A stretch of 64,000 bases of DNA from Chrysoporthe austroafricana (taxonomy: Eukaryota; Ascomycota; Sordariomycetes; Diaporthales; Cryphonectriaceae). The notes below the pieces were generated by a model that saw only the letters and a list, made by a program, of their open reading frames with translations, ran no database searches and had not been told where the DNA came from. The DNA is taken from assembly GCA_001051155.2 (NCBI GenBank), contig JYIP02000007.1, forward strand, positions 994,342-1,058,341, given 5' to 3'. The translations under genes were made by a program, and so were the position numbers. This document shows positions 54,214-64,000 of the stretch, piece after piece (position 1 is the stretch's first letter; each line of letters opens with the position of its first letter).

Positions 54214-57200
54214 GATGCTCTATTTCCTGTATTCGTCGATGGCGCAGTTCGGGGTCGGGGCACAGGCGCACGCTGAAGCTATTGCAAATGGTCGGGCAAG
54301 GCAACAATGTCAGGGGGGGCGCGAAGGTCTAGACAGCGACAGGATCGTGGGCTAGCCAGCTGGGCAGACACGAGTCAAGTTTCAGAGCTGCCGAGTATGC
54401 CAGTGAAGGAATCAAGAGCTTCTGTGGGGAGATGATGTAGATCTCGGAAGCGGACGGAGTTCTGCTATCTGTTTTCGGTAGTCGAGGCTAGAGAACGATT
54501 CAGGCGCCCTCGAGGCACGGGGACTCGGTACTCGTGGTGTCTTACATAGCACAATAACCCCGCCCCCACCAAGGACGTTAACGTCCACCGCGCGGCCTAT
54601 CGCCGCTCCCTGATTTCACAACGTCATCACCAGCTGCCAAGGTGCCAAGCACGGCTCTTTTCGTCTTTCAGATGAGCTTAACTTCTTATTATTCTTAGTC
54701 TTGCAGCGTCCCGTTGTTGGAGCAAAACCCGGCCGGTATGTATCTCTGAGCCGTGCTGCATTTCATTGCGGATTATGATTGAGAGGGTTTTCCCCATTCC
54801 TCAGCCTGACAGCCCATTAAAGTTCCATTTAATGCATACAAAGCTCAACGCAGGGACACATCTTCCAGTGCTGATTCCAATCGCGGCGTCTTCAATCATT
54901 GGCGACCAGCACCATCAGACCTCAAAATTGCTGGTTGGTTACCCTCCGGGCATCTTCATGTCGACTGCAGTCAGATGATGCCTAGCGGAGCTCCAGCGTA
55001 ATTGACATAGCCCATCAAGATCGCGCCGTGAAACCCGCAGACCTCAGCAACGCGAGCCGCCGGATAGGAAAAAAAAACCTGTCCTCCGTAGACTGTTAAT
55101 TGGGCGACCGAGAGCATGGTACGTATGCACATTGAGTGCACCGGGAGCGTGTTCCACAGAGGCCTCGAGTAGAGCGGATCATTCATCTGGTGTATTCTCA
55201 TCGCAATATCGCTGAACAGGACCGTTAAGACGACCGAATCGACGCGTAGGAAGAGTATTTGCTGGAGAGGCACTCCTCCAAAATGCATTCCGGTAGCCAA
55301 GTCGTGACGGTCTAGCTATCTTTGGAATCCCGGACTCCGCTACATCTCGTGGACTTGCAGAGGTATCCCAATAGGTGGTCCCTCACGGTGCGATTCACGA
55401 AGCCAACATTACGGAAGTTGTCCCAGCTTCTGTTGAAGCTGTTGTATTATCTCACAAGACGGGTGGCATCCTCATCCGGGCTCAAGGTCTACACCGGCGC
55501 GCCGCCGAGGTCAATGACGATGTATTGTAGAACTTTCAAGATGTCCTGGCCGATGCAGAAGAGGTAATTAGTGGGAGACACAGATGCCTCCTGCAGTGAC
55601 CAGCGTTTGAGCTCCATCTTCATTCAGATTTGTATCTAGGTGCGGCGATGTCAAGGATGCTCTTCAGTTGATGAGGCGAGGCACTGTCCGTCTAGCGGTA
55701 TCTCATTCGCTGCTGCAAAGCGAGTGTGCTAGTTTGGCACAGACCACGATGCGGTTAACTACGAAACATGCTGGACGACACACAGTGGCTTCTTGGTGGT
55801 GTAATTGCGTCTGGTCGCACCTGTTGGCGCAATCGACTGCTAGAATATTGGAAAGAGAGATTGTCTACGGGTAAAACATTAAGATAGCATATCAAGGGAC
55901 AGTCAGTTTCATAACAAGTGGAAAGGAAGTCACCTAAAACAACGAGTACGCTGGCGACTTATTCTTGGGCATACGAGGTCGATAGAGAAAACTAGGGTCG
56001 GACCGATGTATGTTGAGATGACGGCAGGCTTGGACCACGACGCTATCCAGAAATATACTATCAGAGAGAGAACGAAATGAGTGAAAGAATGTGGTAGAAA
56101 GGCACCAGCAAAAGGTTTGCTAGTATCATTTTGTTCAAAGAGAATCTTGATCCTGCAGATGAGTTTGCCCCCTCCCTGGGGAAGTCATCCACATATTTCC
56201 CTTCGATCTCCGCCACACAAATTCTCTTAATACTTGTTACCTTCCCGATTCCCTCGATTTACGGCATCAGAGTGTTCAAATATCCTATACCTAGGTAGTA
56301 TCGATGGATTGATAGGAATACTTCGAGAGGAGCATTTTGCACGAATTCTGCTGTCCATCAACGAAACTTCGCACTTAAACAGCACCACGAAAGATTTAAA
56401 AGAAGATGCTCAAGGAAATCTGACTTCCGAACTGGATCCTCCAATAACTGCGGCGATTCCTGTATACCAGAAATTGAGCAGGAAAAGGGGAGGAACGACG
56501 AGGTCTCCACAATGTTTGCCCCATTGTTCACCAAGCTCTGTCGTCCTGGAATCGTCCCGATGAGATCTATCTAGACACTACTCCTAGAGGGTGACGGACC
56601 GCTCTGACCCCAGGAGCCTCGGCTTCGGATTTGATTATATTGATTCTTCCCTGGCCAATGACACTGGTATGATCAGTATGGCTCGGCAGCTGAAGCTACG
56701 CGCCGAGGACAGCTATCCGACCTGTCTGCACCAGAGGGAGCTGCTCGGACGGGCTCTCCGGGGGGGGGGACTCCAGAAATTACTGGACACCAAGACAGCT
56801 CTGAGCCGAGGGTAGATAACATATAGTAGCTGGGGAAGCAGTCGGTGTAAACATGCCGGAGGCAAGAATCGACAGTCGGAGGCGCTTCATCAGACGATAT
56901 GGTTATGGGACCAATGCGTCCTTTACCATGAAAACGGTCCATCTTGAGAGGGCCGATCAGAACAAAGGTATTGTAAAGCAGGGCAACTAGAGACCAGATC
57001 GAACATGGCTGCGTCTTGTTTCTCAGTTGAGACTCATTCACCAGCGGAGCTGACTCGGTGTCTGGATTGTAATGCGGCCCGCCCCGTCGTTCACTTCCCC
57101 GTCGTACGATCATTGCACATCCCTTAACAGGCCCTTTGGACCTCAATTTGCCCTCTGAAGACGGTGCCTGTTGGTCGGGCGTGGCGCTCGTGAAGAAGCC

Positions 57201-58986
57201 GTGGCCTGACTCCACTCTCGAACCGGTCCAAATGCAGGACTACATACCATGGAGTGCCTGCTAACCAGCTCCTAATTTCGGGTTCGACCCTGGCTCATCC
57301 CGGTGGACATGCCTTCCACCGCACGCGGGATACAATACGTAAGGCGCCGAGGAGAGGGTGGGACGAAAGTGAAGTCGGATTTGGCTATGCACCGTGCTCC
57401 TGCTTACTACAGCACATAATAGTAGTAATCGGGTGGGTGACATTGTGGATGCATGTCATTCCATTCTTCCCTCAACCGCAGCGCTGATCCGGCGTCAACC
57501 GAAGAACCTTGCCGTTACTGTACGCCAGGAGTCAGGGGATGGTCAAGCTTAAAATGCAATCTCAAACTTGTCCCTTGAGCCTCATCCACGATGACCAACC
57601 GCAGTCACTCTCTTGACGGTCCAGAGACAATGCTCTTCAGAATCTTGCCTGCCTTGCCAGTTCGAGCTGCTGCTGGAACCTGCTCATTTCACCATCACTG
57701 GCTATAGCAGAGCGGGCATCCCCCGAGCCCGTCCTCACTAGGCTGTGCCAAGACCTGGGTTCTACGCCACAAAACTTCTGCTGCTAATCCATGAGCCAGC
57801 GCGATGACTCTTCTCGAGTCATGGGGACAGCTGTGGGGGGCCATGGGGGCCGCACTGAACATCGCCGGCCCTTGTCATCACCCCCTGGACCGAGCATGCT
57901 GGGCTCACGCCGTTAGTTAGCTGCTGGATCTAGGTAGGCTGCCCTGCAGCGCCGAGGCGCACGGATCTCGCGGGCCACCCAAGGGCGCATAATGTTGTGA
58001 TCTTGGGGCTGAGAAGGCTGGACTCTGGCCCGGTTTTCCGACGGTTCGTACCAGATCTCCGGATCTTGTGTACGAGGAGGTAAGCCACGGCCGTCCATAC
58101 TTTATGCTCACGAAGCTGACGGGACTCTTGACAGACTCGAATGCCGGCGAGGCCCGCGCCGGGTGCCTGGCGAGAGATCTTCTCAGCCTCACTTCAGACT
58201 TTGCGAGCATCGTACGTCCTCCGATGCCCATGGATTCAGCAGTCCTACTTGGGAGGAGACGCGAGCGCCTCGACTGCAGCTAGGCTAGGCGATCAGTCTT
58301 GCAGTTTATGCGGCCTAATCGTTTGTCACATCTGCGCCCCGTCACTTTCCAGCCGCGTTAGCTGCCTGTTTAATGTGGACCTATCCAATAGAGAAGTTTT
58401 TAAGCCATCCTCAACATGGTTACACCAGCAGCATTCGGACCTGACGCTATTCCTGTTCCTTACAATATCACCTGGGGGAGGGAAAGCTCTCATGCTAGTC
58501 CCGACATTGACTCCATCTGACCACTAGGCAATGTCGGCCAGAACACCTTCTCACGACGAGACTCCGCCTGCCTGCGTTAAGGGAGGAAATTGCTGCGGGT
58601 TGCGGCGTGCAGAGTAGCGTCGTGAGCATGTGCTGCTGAGGACAGCGCCGCCATCGCACTGTCGTGAGGCCACGGACACCGCGACTATTGGCAGGTCCGG
58701 TGCCTTCGGTTGGTAGGCAGCCAGTCAGCCCCATCGAAACAAGGCCCGACCAATATGTATGTAAGTGTATCAACTTGTCGGCCTCTCTGGCCGTCTTCTT
58801 TCCTTCTCTCTTTCTTCCTCCATCCCTCTCTTCGTCTTGTCAAGACACTAAACGACGGTGGGCCACCCGGCTTGCAAAGACCTCTCTTTGCGTCTCCTCT
58901 TTGATCTCGCGATCACACACGCTCTTTTCCGGCTGCGGCCAATCCACTCGTTCTTGTTTCACGTGTTATTGCTTCTAATTCATACG
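54214..58986. other. gene-poor 4.8-kb region
   Basis: No supported gene. Frames at 54971-55300 (minus), 55322-55567 (plus), 56234-56563 (plus), 56673-57215 (minus) and 57917-58231 (minus) lack motifs and usable splice sites. 55600-56500 is AT-rich. The tract 58780-58840 is pyrimidine-rich and probably belongs to the chitinase promoter or leader. Confidence 0.4.
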
Positions 58987-61674
58987 ATGGGCTTCCGCGA
59001 GGCTTTGCTCGTGGCTGCGGGTGCCGCGGTGCCAGCCCTAGCATCTGCGAGCTCTGTCAATGTTTACTTCGGGCAGAATGGTCACGCTAATCTGTCCGAC
59101 GTCTGCGCCGAGTCCAGCTTCGAGTTCATCACCTTGGGCTTCGTTAACACCTCACCCGAGAACGGTGGCGATTCTGGCTACCCAGGAGATAACTTTGCGG
59201 ATCATTGCTGGGCAGGGTACTACAGCAACAATGGCGACGTATCCGAGCTCTTAGATGACTGCCCCTACCTCGTGCCCGGTATCGAGATCTGCCAGCAAGT
59301 GTACAACAAGAAGGTCCTGCTCTCGATCGGAGGTTACACCGAGACTGGGAGCTATAGCATCTCTAGCTACGAGAACGGAGTCGACTTTGGCAATTTCATC
59401 TGGAATTCTTTTGGTCCATATAACCCCTTACTGGTTGATCAGCCTCGTCCATTTGATAGCGAGAACACTCACGTCGCGGTTGATGGGTATGATTTTGATA
59501 TCGAGTGGGCAGGTGCGTCGTGCTTCTTTATGCCAGTCGAGCATCTTCGCTGGAGTTTATGGCGCTAACATCCTCTTTCAGCCGGCGATGAAGGCTACCA
59601 GGGAATGATCGAAACTCTTCGCGCCAACATTGAGGCGTCCGGGCGAGACGACATCATCACCGGAGCTCCTCAGTGTCCTCTCGATGACACCAATGAGATG
59701 ATGACCCTCCTTGAAACTGTCCAGTTCGACCGCCTGTGGATCCAGTTCTACAACAACCCAGAGTGCAACATACTCAACAGCGATGGTACTTTTAATGAAG
59801 GCTTCAACTACGCAGGGTGGGAGCAGTTCCTACGCACTACACCCAGCGCCGACGCCAAACTCCATATCGGCCTACCTGGCAGTTCATCGGCCGCGACGAA
59901 CGGCTACGTGAACGCCTCCATTGCCAGCGAAGTCCTCTGTTCTATCCAGAGCTCGGAGGAGTACAGCATGTTTGGTGGTGTTATGCTCTGGGACCAGACC
60001 TTTGCCGCTGCCAATACTGACGACGCTGGCATGTCTTACGATGAGGTTCTCTACGAGGCCCTGACACCCGGCAGCAACGCGGCGGCGAGCTCTAGCTCCA
60101 TGTCATCCGCCTCGAGTACCATGGCAACGAGTTCCTCGACGCTGTCGTCAGCCTCATCCTTGGCCAGCACATCGTCGACGAGCCTTGCCGCTGTATCGTC
60201 GCAGCCGCTGCACACCGGCCACCCGCACTCGCACTCGCAACCAGCCTCGAACCCCACAAACAAGCCGACACCAAGTGTGACGGGCCACTCGCACCCGCAC
60301 TCGGTCTCTCAGATCTCCAGAATTTCCGGCACTGCATCCACTCTTCCTTCGTCGATGGGCCCCAGCGGACCTGATGGTTCCCATTCTGCATCTGGCACGG
60401 CAGTGTCGGCGTCCACCGGGACGGGCAGCAGCGTCCAAACTTCTGTGCGACCCCATTCGGACAACAACACAACCTATCCTTCTCCCGCGGATTCCCCCCC
60501 CACTTCGACAGCTGATGATGACAGCTGCGAGCCTGAGGAGCCCTCCTCTACCGGTGATTCTTCGCCCTCTGCAAGCACAGTCTCCACTTCAACCGATGAT
60601 GATGAAAGTTGCGAGCCTGAGGAGCCTTCATCTACCAGCGATTCTTCGGCGCCTTCAAGCACAGCCTCTACCACGGGCGATGATGATGACGATGACAGCT
60701 GCGAGACTGAGGAGCCTTCGTCTGCTGGCCTTCCGCCTATTGCAAGCACAGAGGCCACAGGCACCATCACCGCCTCCCCGATCAGCGTCTCTCCGACATC
60801 CAGCCCCGACCACGACATCACCAGCACCATCTGGTCCACGACAGTCCTCACGATAACCTCCTGCGCGCCGACCGTCACCGACTGCCCCGCCGGCACGCAC
60901 CTGTCGACATCCAGCTGGCCGGTGGCCACGACCGTCTTCCCTGCCGGCAGCTCGCACACCGAACAGCAGTGGACCACAAGCACGATCTACAGCACCTCGA
61001 CGTACACTATCACTTCGTGTGCCGCAACTGTCACGGACTGCCCTGCGCGTATCGGGTCCATGACAACAGTGATCGTTCCGGTCTCGACAACTGTCTGCCC
61101 TGTTGCCGAAGAGGGCTCGACGTCCACTGGATCATCTTTGCCTGCGGCGGAGACTGGCACCAACTACTTGGCCGGTAGCAGCAGCAGCGGCTTGGGATCG
61201 AGCCCGTCGGAGGGAAGCCAGGGCTCTTCCTCGGATTCTGGCACCACTGGATCGACTGGCAGCAGCAACAGCGGCTCTGGCTCCAGCCCATCGAAGGAAG
61301 GCTCTGACTCCAGCCCCGGCACTGCGGAGGCCGGCCAGGGCTCCTCTCCCGTGACCACTTCCACCGCGACCACCACAAAGAACGCCTTCAACACCGTGAC
61401 CATCGCCGCGCCTACCAGCAGCACCGGCGCCGAGGGATCCTCCTCCGCAGCGGCGGCGAACAACGCCGGCTCGAGCTCGGGCTCGGGCTACGGAGCAGGA
61501 AATGGTTACAGCAACGACACCGTCACGTACAGTGTCACAAAGGCCGTGCCGACGGCTGGTGCGTCATCAAAGACTGCCTCTGTTGCCAGCCCAATTGTGA
61601 CTGGTGGCGCGGAGCGGAGTGTAGCTGGGGCCGGGCTGGCGGTCCTTGTTGGTGTCGTCGCTTTGGTCCTGTGA
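58987..61674 (+). CDS. GH18 class III chitinase, GPI-anchored, Ser/Thr-rich tail
   Basis: Two exons, 58987-59512 and 59582-61674 (donor GTGCGT, acceptor TTTCAG), give 872 residues. The N-terminal signal peptide (about 1-21) is followed directly by [19 protein letters not shown], the class III (plant/yeast-type) GH18 start. The catalytic box DGYDFDIEW is at 166-174, with Glu 173 as acid/base. [12 protein letters not shown] and GGVMLWDQ complete the barrel at about residue 330. The rest (about 355-872) is a wall-spanning stalk: Ser/Thr-rich, with three Asp/Cys/Glu repeats (SCEPEEPSS and variants), two TITSCAxTVTDCPA units, Gly/Ser runs and a C-terminal hydrophobic GPI-attachment signal. It should remodel chitin in the cell wall. 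An in-frame start at 58858 lies upstream of the signal peptide and is unlikely. Confidence 0.95.
60515..60735 (+). repeat. three in-frame acidic repeats in the chitinase stalk
   Basis: A unit of about 27 residues occurs three times: an Asp run, then [28 protein letters not shown] or [11 protein letters not shown], then a Ser/Thr spacer. The Asp run grows from DDD to DDDDDD. Each unit has one Cys. Confidence 0.85.
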
Positions 61675-63424
61675 TCTCAGAGGGTCTTTATGATGAGTTG
61701 TCTAGTTCTGCAAAGAGAAGTTTGATGGGGTACTCTTATTTAATAACAAAACAATACAGACGATCCCAGATATACTCAATAGGGCCTCTCTTCGGTGGTT
61801 GCTTGCGTGACTTGCTGGTTTCCGCTTTGATTGAGTACTTGTTTGAATTCCCGATGGACTTAAACAAGGCGCGACGTGCTTCTATACGTAACTTTGGTGA
61901 GGTGAAATCTACTCGCGCCCCACGATTCTACTAACAAAGCAATTGATGACTGCAAAACGTTGACTGCTTTTGCTCAGCATGGCAGACGAGGTCCTGCCAA
62001 GGGTCGCAGCGTACCTGCTGTTCACTGGAGCCAGCCAGTCATGAAATTGTTAGGGCACAGGCCAGCTACCTTTCAACGCTAGTCCAACCCTGGGAATTCT
62101 GCCAGGCGGCCAGTCGTATCTGCAGCTGGTCCGTGCACCTCTAATCCCATATATAAACCCGCCTCCCACCTGCTACAGCTTCGCTGTTCCCTTTCTCCTT
62201 TTCCCTCCCCATCCTGGTGCACGGGCTTTACGCAATTCAGTGAAGGTTCGCCTGAGAATGCGTTTTTGCTAGTTGAAAACTATACTATGACCACTCCTAG
62301 TCGGCTTCGGCTGGTTAGGGAATTTTTGGAACCCTCTGCATTCTTGACTGAGTCCTCATTGCACTTTCGTTGTCATCGGTGCCTGGCGCGCCGAGATGAG
62401 GAAGGTTCGGACCAACGATCCCGCCTACGGGCGGCGACGACTTGACGGTAGTGCTGGTGTTGATGCCAGAGACGGGGTCTTCAGAATCGATTATCCATCC
62501 CATCCTGCTCATGGTGTTGCTGTCCAAATCCTCATGCGTCCCATTTCCATACGTGTCCGTGAAATTTCTGCACCTGGAAGCTCAGTCGCGGTAGCCTGAC
62601 CGGCCCCACACCCTCAACGCCTGCCTGCGCAGCTCGCGATGGTGGCGTCAACGGCCTCTGAATTTCAAGTTGTCCATTCTCTTTTTCCTAGGCAGACTAC
62701 AGCCCGCGCACGACAGCTTCTTGCACGTGTCATTTGATCCCGTCTGTCACCGCTTGCTGACGGTGCTGCAGGCAGACGCGTCCACCCGTTGCAGCGAGCG
62801 GTGCCTGTTGACCTGGCCCCATCGTTAGTCACAACCACCAACCACCTTAGTCACAATCACCCAGCCGAGACAAGGCGTACTCTGCTTTGTGCCTTCCATC
62901 ATCATCTCCGCCTCGACTATCGGGCTCATTGCCAGCCACGCTGGCCATATCCAGTCCTTACCGCTCTTGTTCAGCCGCGGCTGCGGGCATAAGCGCTCAT
63001 AGGCTGCACTCTGAGGCTGCACTCTGCCTGACAGCAGCTACCCTCCTTTGAATTCTGAACATCGTCTCTGCACTCGGTGTCTAGGTCTCCACGATCGACC
63101 AGTATTGAGCTACCACGGCGAGAACATGTCTATGCTCTGTCGAGCTCACTACCGGGCACGCTTCCCGCCGGCCGCCCCGGCCGCCGATGCCAGTGCGCTG
63201 CTCCCAGCTCTGTCCGGCTTCAGCTGCCCTAGGTTACTATTTTAAATATCTCCGTCTTCAGGCTACAGTCAACCTCTCGTCGAGTTGCCGAGGCCATTCT
63301 CAGTCATGAGCTCTTCATGATGCTGTCAGTCTCTGCTCTGCTGCCGTGCACTCTCCTTTTTGGCCAGCTGCCTGGCCGGCCCAACACATAATGCTAGACC
63401 ACGTGAGTCGGAGACCTTCCTTTC
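61675..63424. other. intergenic; weak ORF remnants only
   Basis: No firm gene. A frame at 63048-63245 contains LCTRCLGLHDRPVLSYHGEN and two further Cys/His, which looks protein-like, but it has no clear continuation and may be an exon or relic of the interrupted frame that follows. Confidence 0.35.
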
Positions 63425-64000
63425 TTGGGCAATGCAGAACCGCTTGATGCAAGTTCTTCTGGGACATCCTTACAGCGGAAGGTTCCCAGAGACAGAAGGG
63501 CGTTGAGGCCTGTACGCATCCGTGCCACCCATATGCAAGCCTTCCGCAGCGATCGTCTTGGCTGGCTCTCTACACAATTTCTCGAGATATCCGGCATGCA
63601 TCCAAGTCTGAACTACCCCTAGCTCTTTTCAATGTTCGAGGGCTACCTGGAAGGTGCTCCTAAGGAAGAGAAGGAACGTATTGATGACTGTCTCTACAGG
63701 AGCATTTGTGATATTGCGACCTGCCACCAATTACTGAGTGCTATCCAGCTACATCAACCGGAGCAGTCGCATAGAGAGAAGACAGACTTTTCCAGATCAA
63801 CAGGGGATCGGCTGTCTTGGCGGATGATGATTGAGCAAAACAAGTTGATGACTTTGACGAAGCATAGAGATAGGGAGGCGATTCTCACAAGCGCTGGAAA
63901 TGCTCTATTTGAGTCGTTCAAAGAGTACAATCCCGGAGTAAAGCCTCGCACCCCGACTTGGGTTCATCAACAGCGGAAGCTTCGCGGCTCTCTGGGTGCT
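63425..64000 (+). pseudogene. unrecognised ORF, one in-frame TAG, runs off the window
   Basis: One reading frame is open from 63425 to the right edge (64000) except for a single TAG at 63620-63622. The part after it starts with ATG at 63632 and gives 123 residues without a stop to the edge: MFEGYLEGAPKEEKERIDD, then a charged, helical sequence with ESFKEYN and a basic end. Codon use and helix-like charge pattern look like real protein. Either the gene begins at 63632 and is intact but cut by the window edge, or it is a longer gene broken by a CAG-to-TAG change. CCCTAG at the stop could also be a 3' splice site. No family recognised. Confidence 0.45.

Noticed and set aside
57270..57310. GGGTTCGACCC, resembling a tRNA T-arm
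   Set aside because: No matching acceptor stem, D-arm or anticodon arm can be folded at the correct spacing on either strand.

Overview
The window is nuclear DNA from a filamentous ascomycete (Pezizomycotina, most likely a Sordariomycete). The evidence is short GT-AG introns of about 50-260 nt, GC-rich third positions in the genes, fungus-specific families (fungal rhodopsin-like membrane protein, GPI-anchored GH18 chitinase, AL-2/CarRA-type fused lycopene cyclase-phytoene synthase, SH3 protein of the Lsb1/Pin3 type) and AT-richer gene-poor stretches. I rebuilt exon structures by hand; for most genes every exon phase closes to one continuous frame, and I note where it does not.

Layout. 1-6.7 kb is gene-poor and decayed: an unrecognised spliced gene with an in-frame TAG near its end, a C-terminal aquaporin fragment with a TAG, a 13-bp tandem repeat and a T-rich tract. 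6.8-8.4 kb holds an Sqt1/AAMP-type WD40 protein. Around 9-10.4 kb there is a broken ORF and a damaged assembly patch containing the only N. 10.6-13.7 kb has a fungal rhodopsin-like membrane protein and an unrecognised coiled-coil protein. 13.9-16.7 kb (minus) is a large secreted DUF5695-like protein. 17.6-18.9 kb is mitochondrial lipoyl synthase. 20.8-23.0 kb (minus) is an RBR E3 ligase with a long coiled coil. 23.0-27.4 kb has no convincing gene. 27.4-36.5 kb holds the glycine decarboxylase P-protein (minus), a 51-residue Tom5 split over three exons, an Lsb1/Pin3-like SH3 protein and a mitochondrial 2-methylcitrate dehydratase (minus). 37.5-38.8 kb (minus) is an acyl-CoA thioesterase ending in a peroxisomal AKL tail.

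41.1-46.3 kb is a carotenoid gene pair: the bifunctional lycopene cyclase/phytoene synthase (minus) and phytoene desaturase (plus), divergent across 1.4 kb. A flavin monooxygenase (47.3-49.3 kb) and a beta-carbonic anhydrase (50.3-51.1 kb) follow on the plus strand. 51.7-54.2 kb (minus) is a DUF255/thioredoxin-fold protein (SPATA20/YyaL type). 54.2-59.0 kb is gene-poor. 59.0-61.7 kb is a GPI-anchored GH18 chitinase. The right edge carries an ORF interrupted by one TAG and running off the window.

Functional links: lipoyl synthase makes the cofactor carried by the glycine cleavage H-protein, the partner of the P-protein here; with Tom5 and methylcitrate dehydratase this makes 17-37 kb rich in mitochondrial functions. 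The carotenoid pair with a neighbouring monooxygenase is the best candidate for an unusual pathway arrangement.
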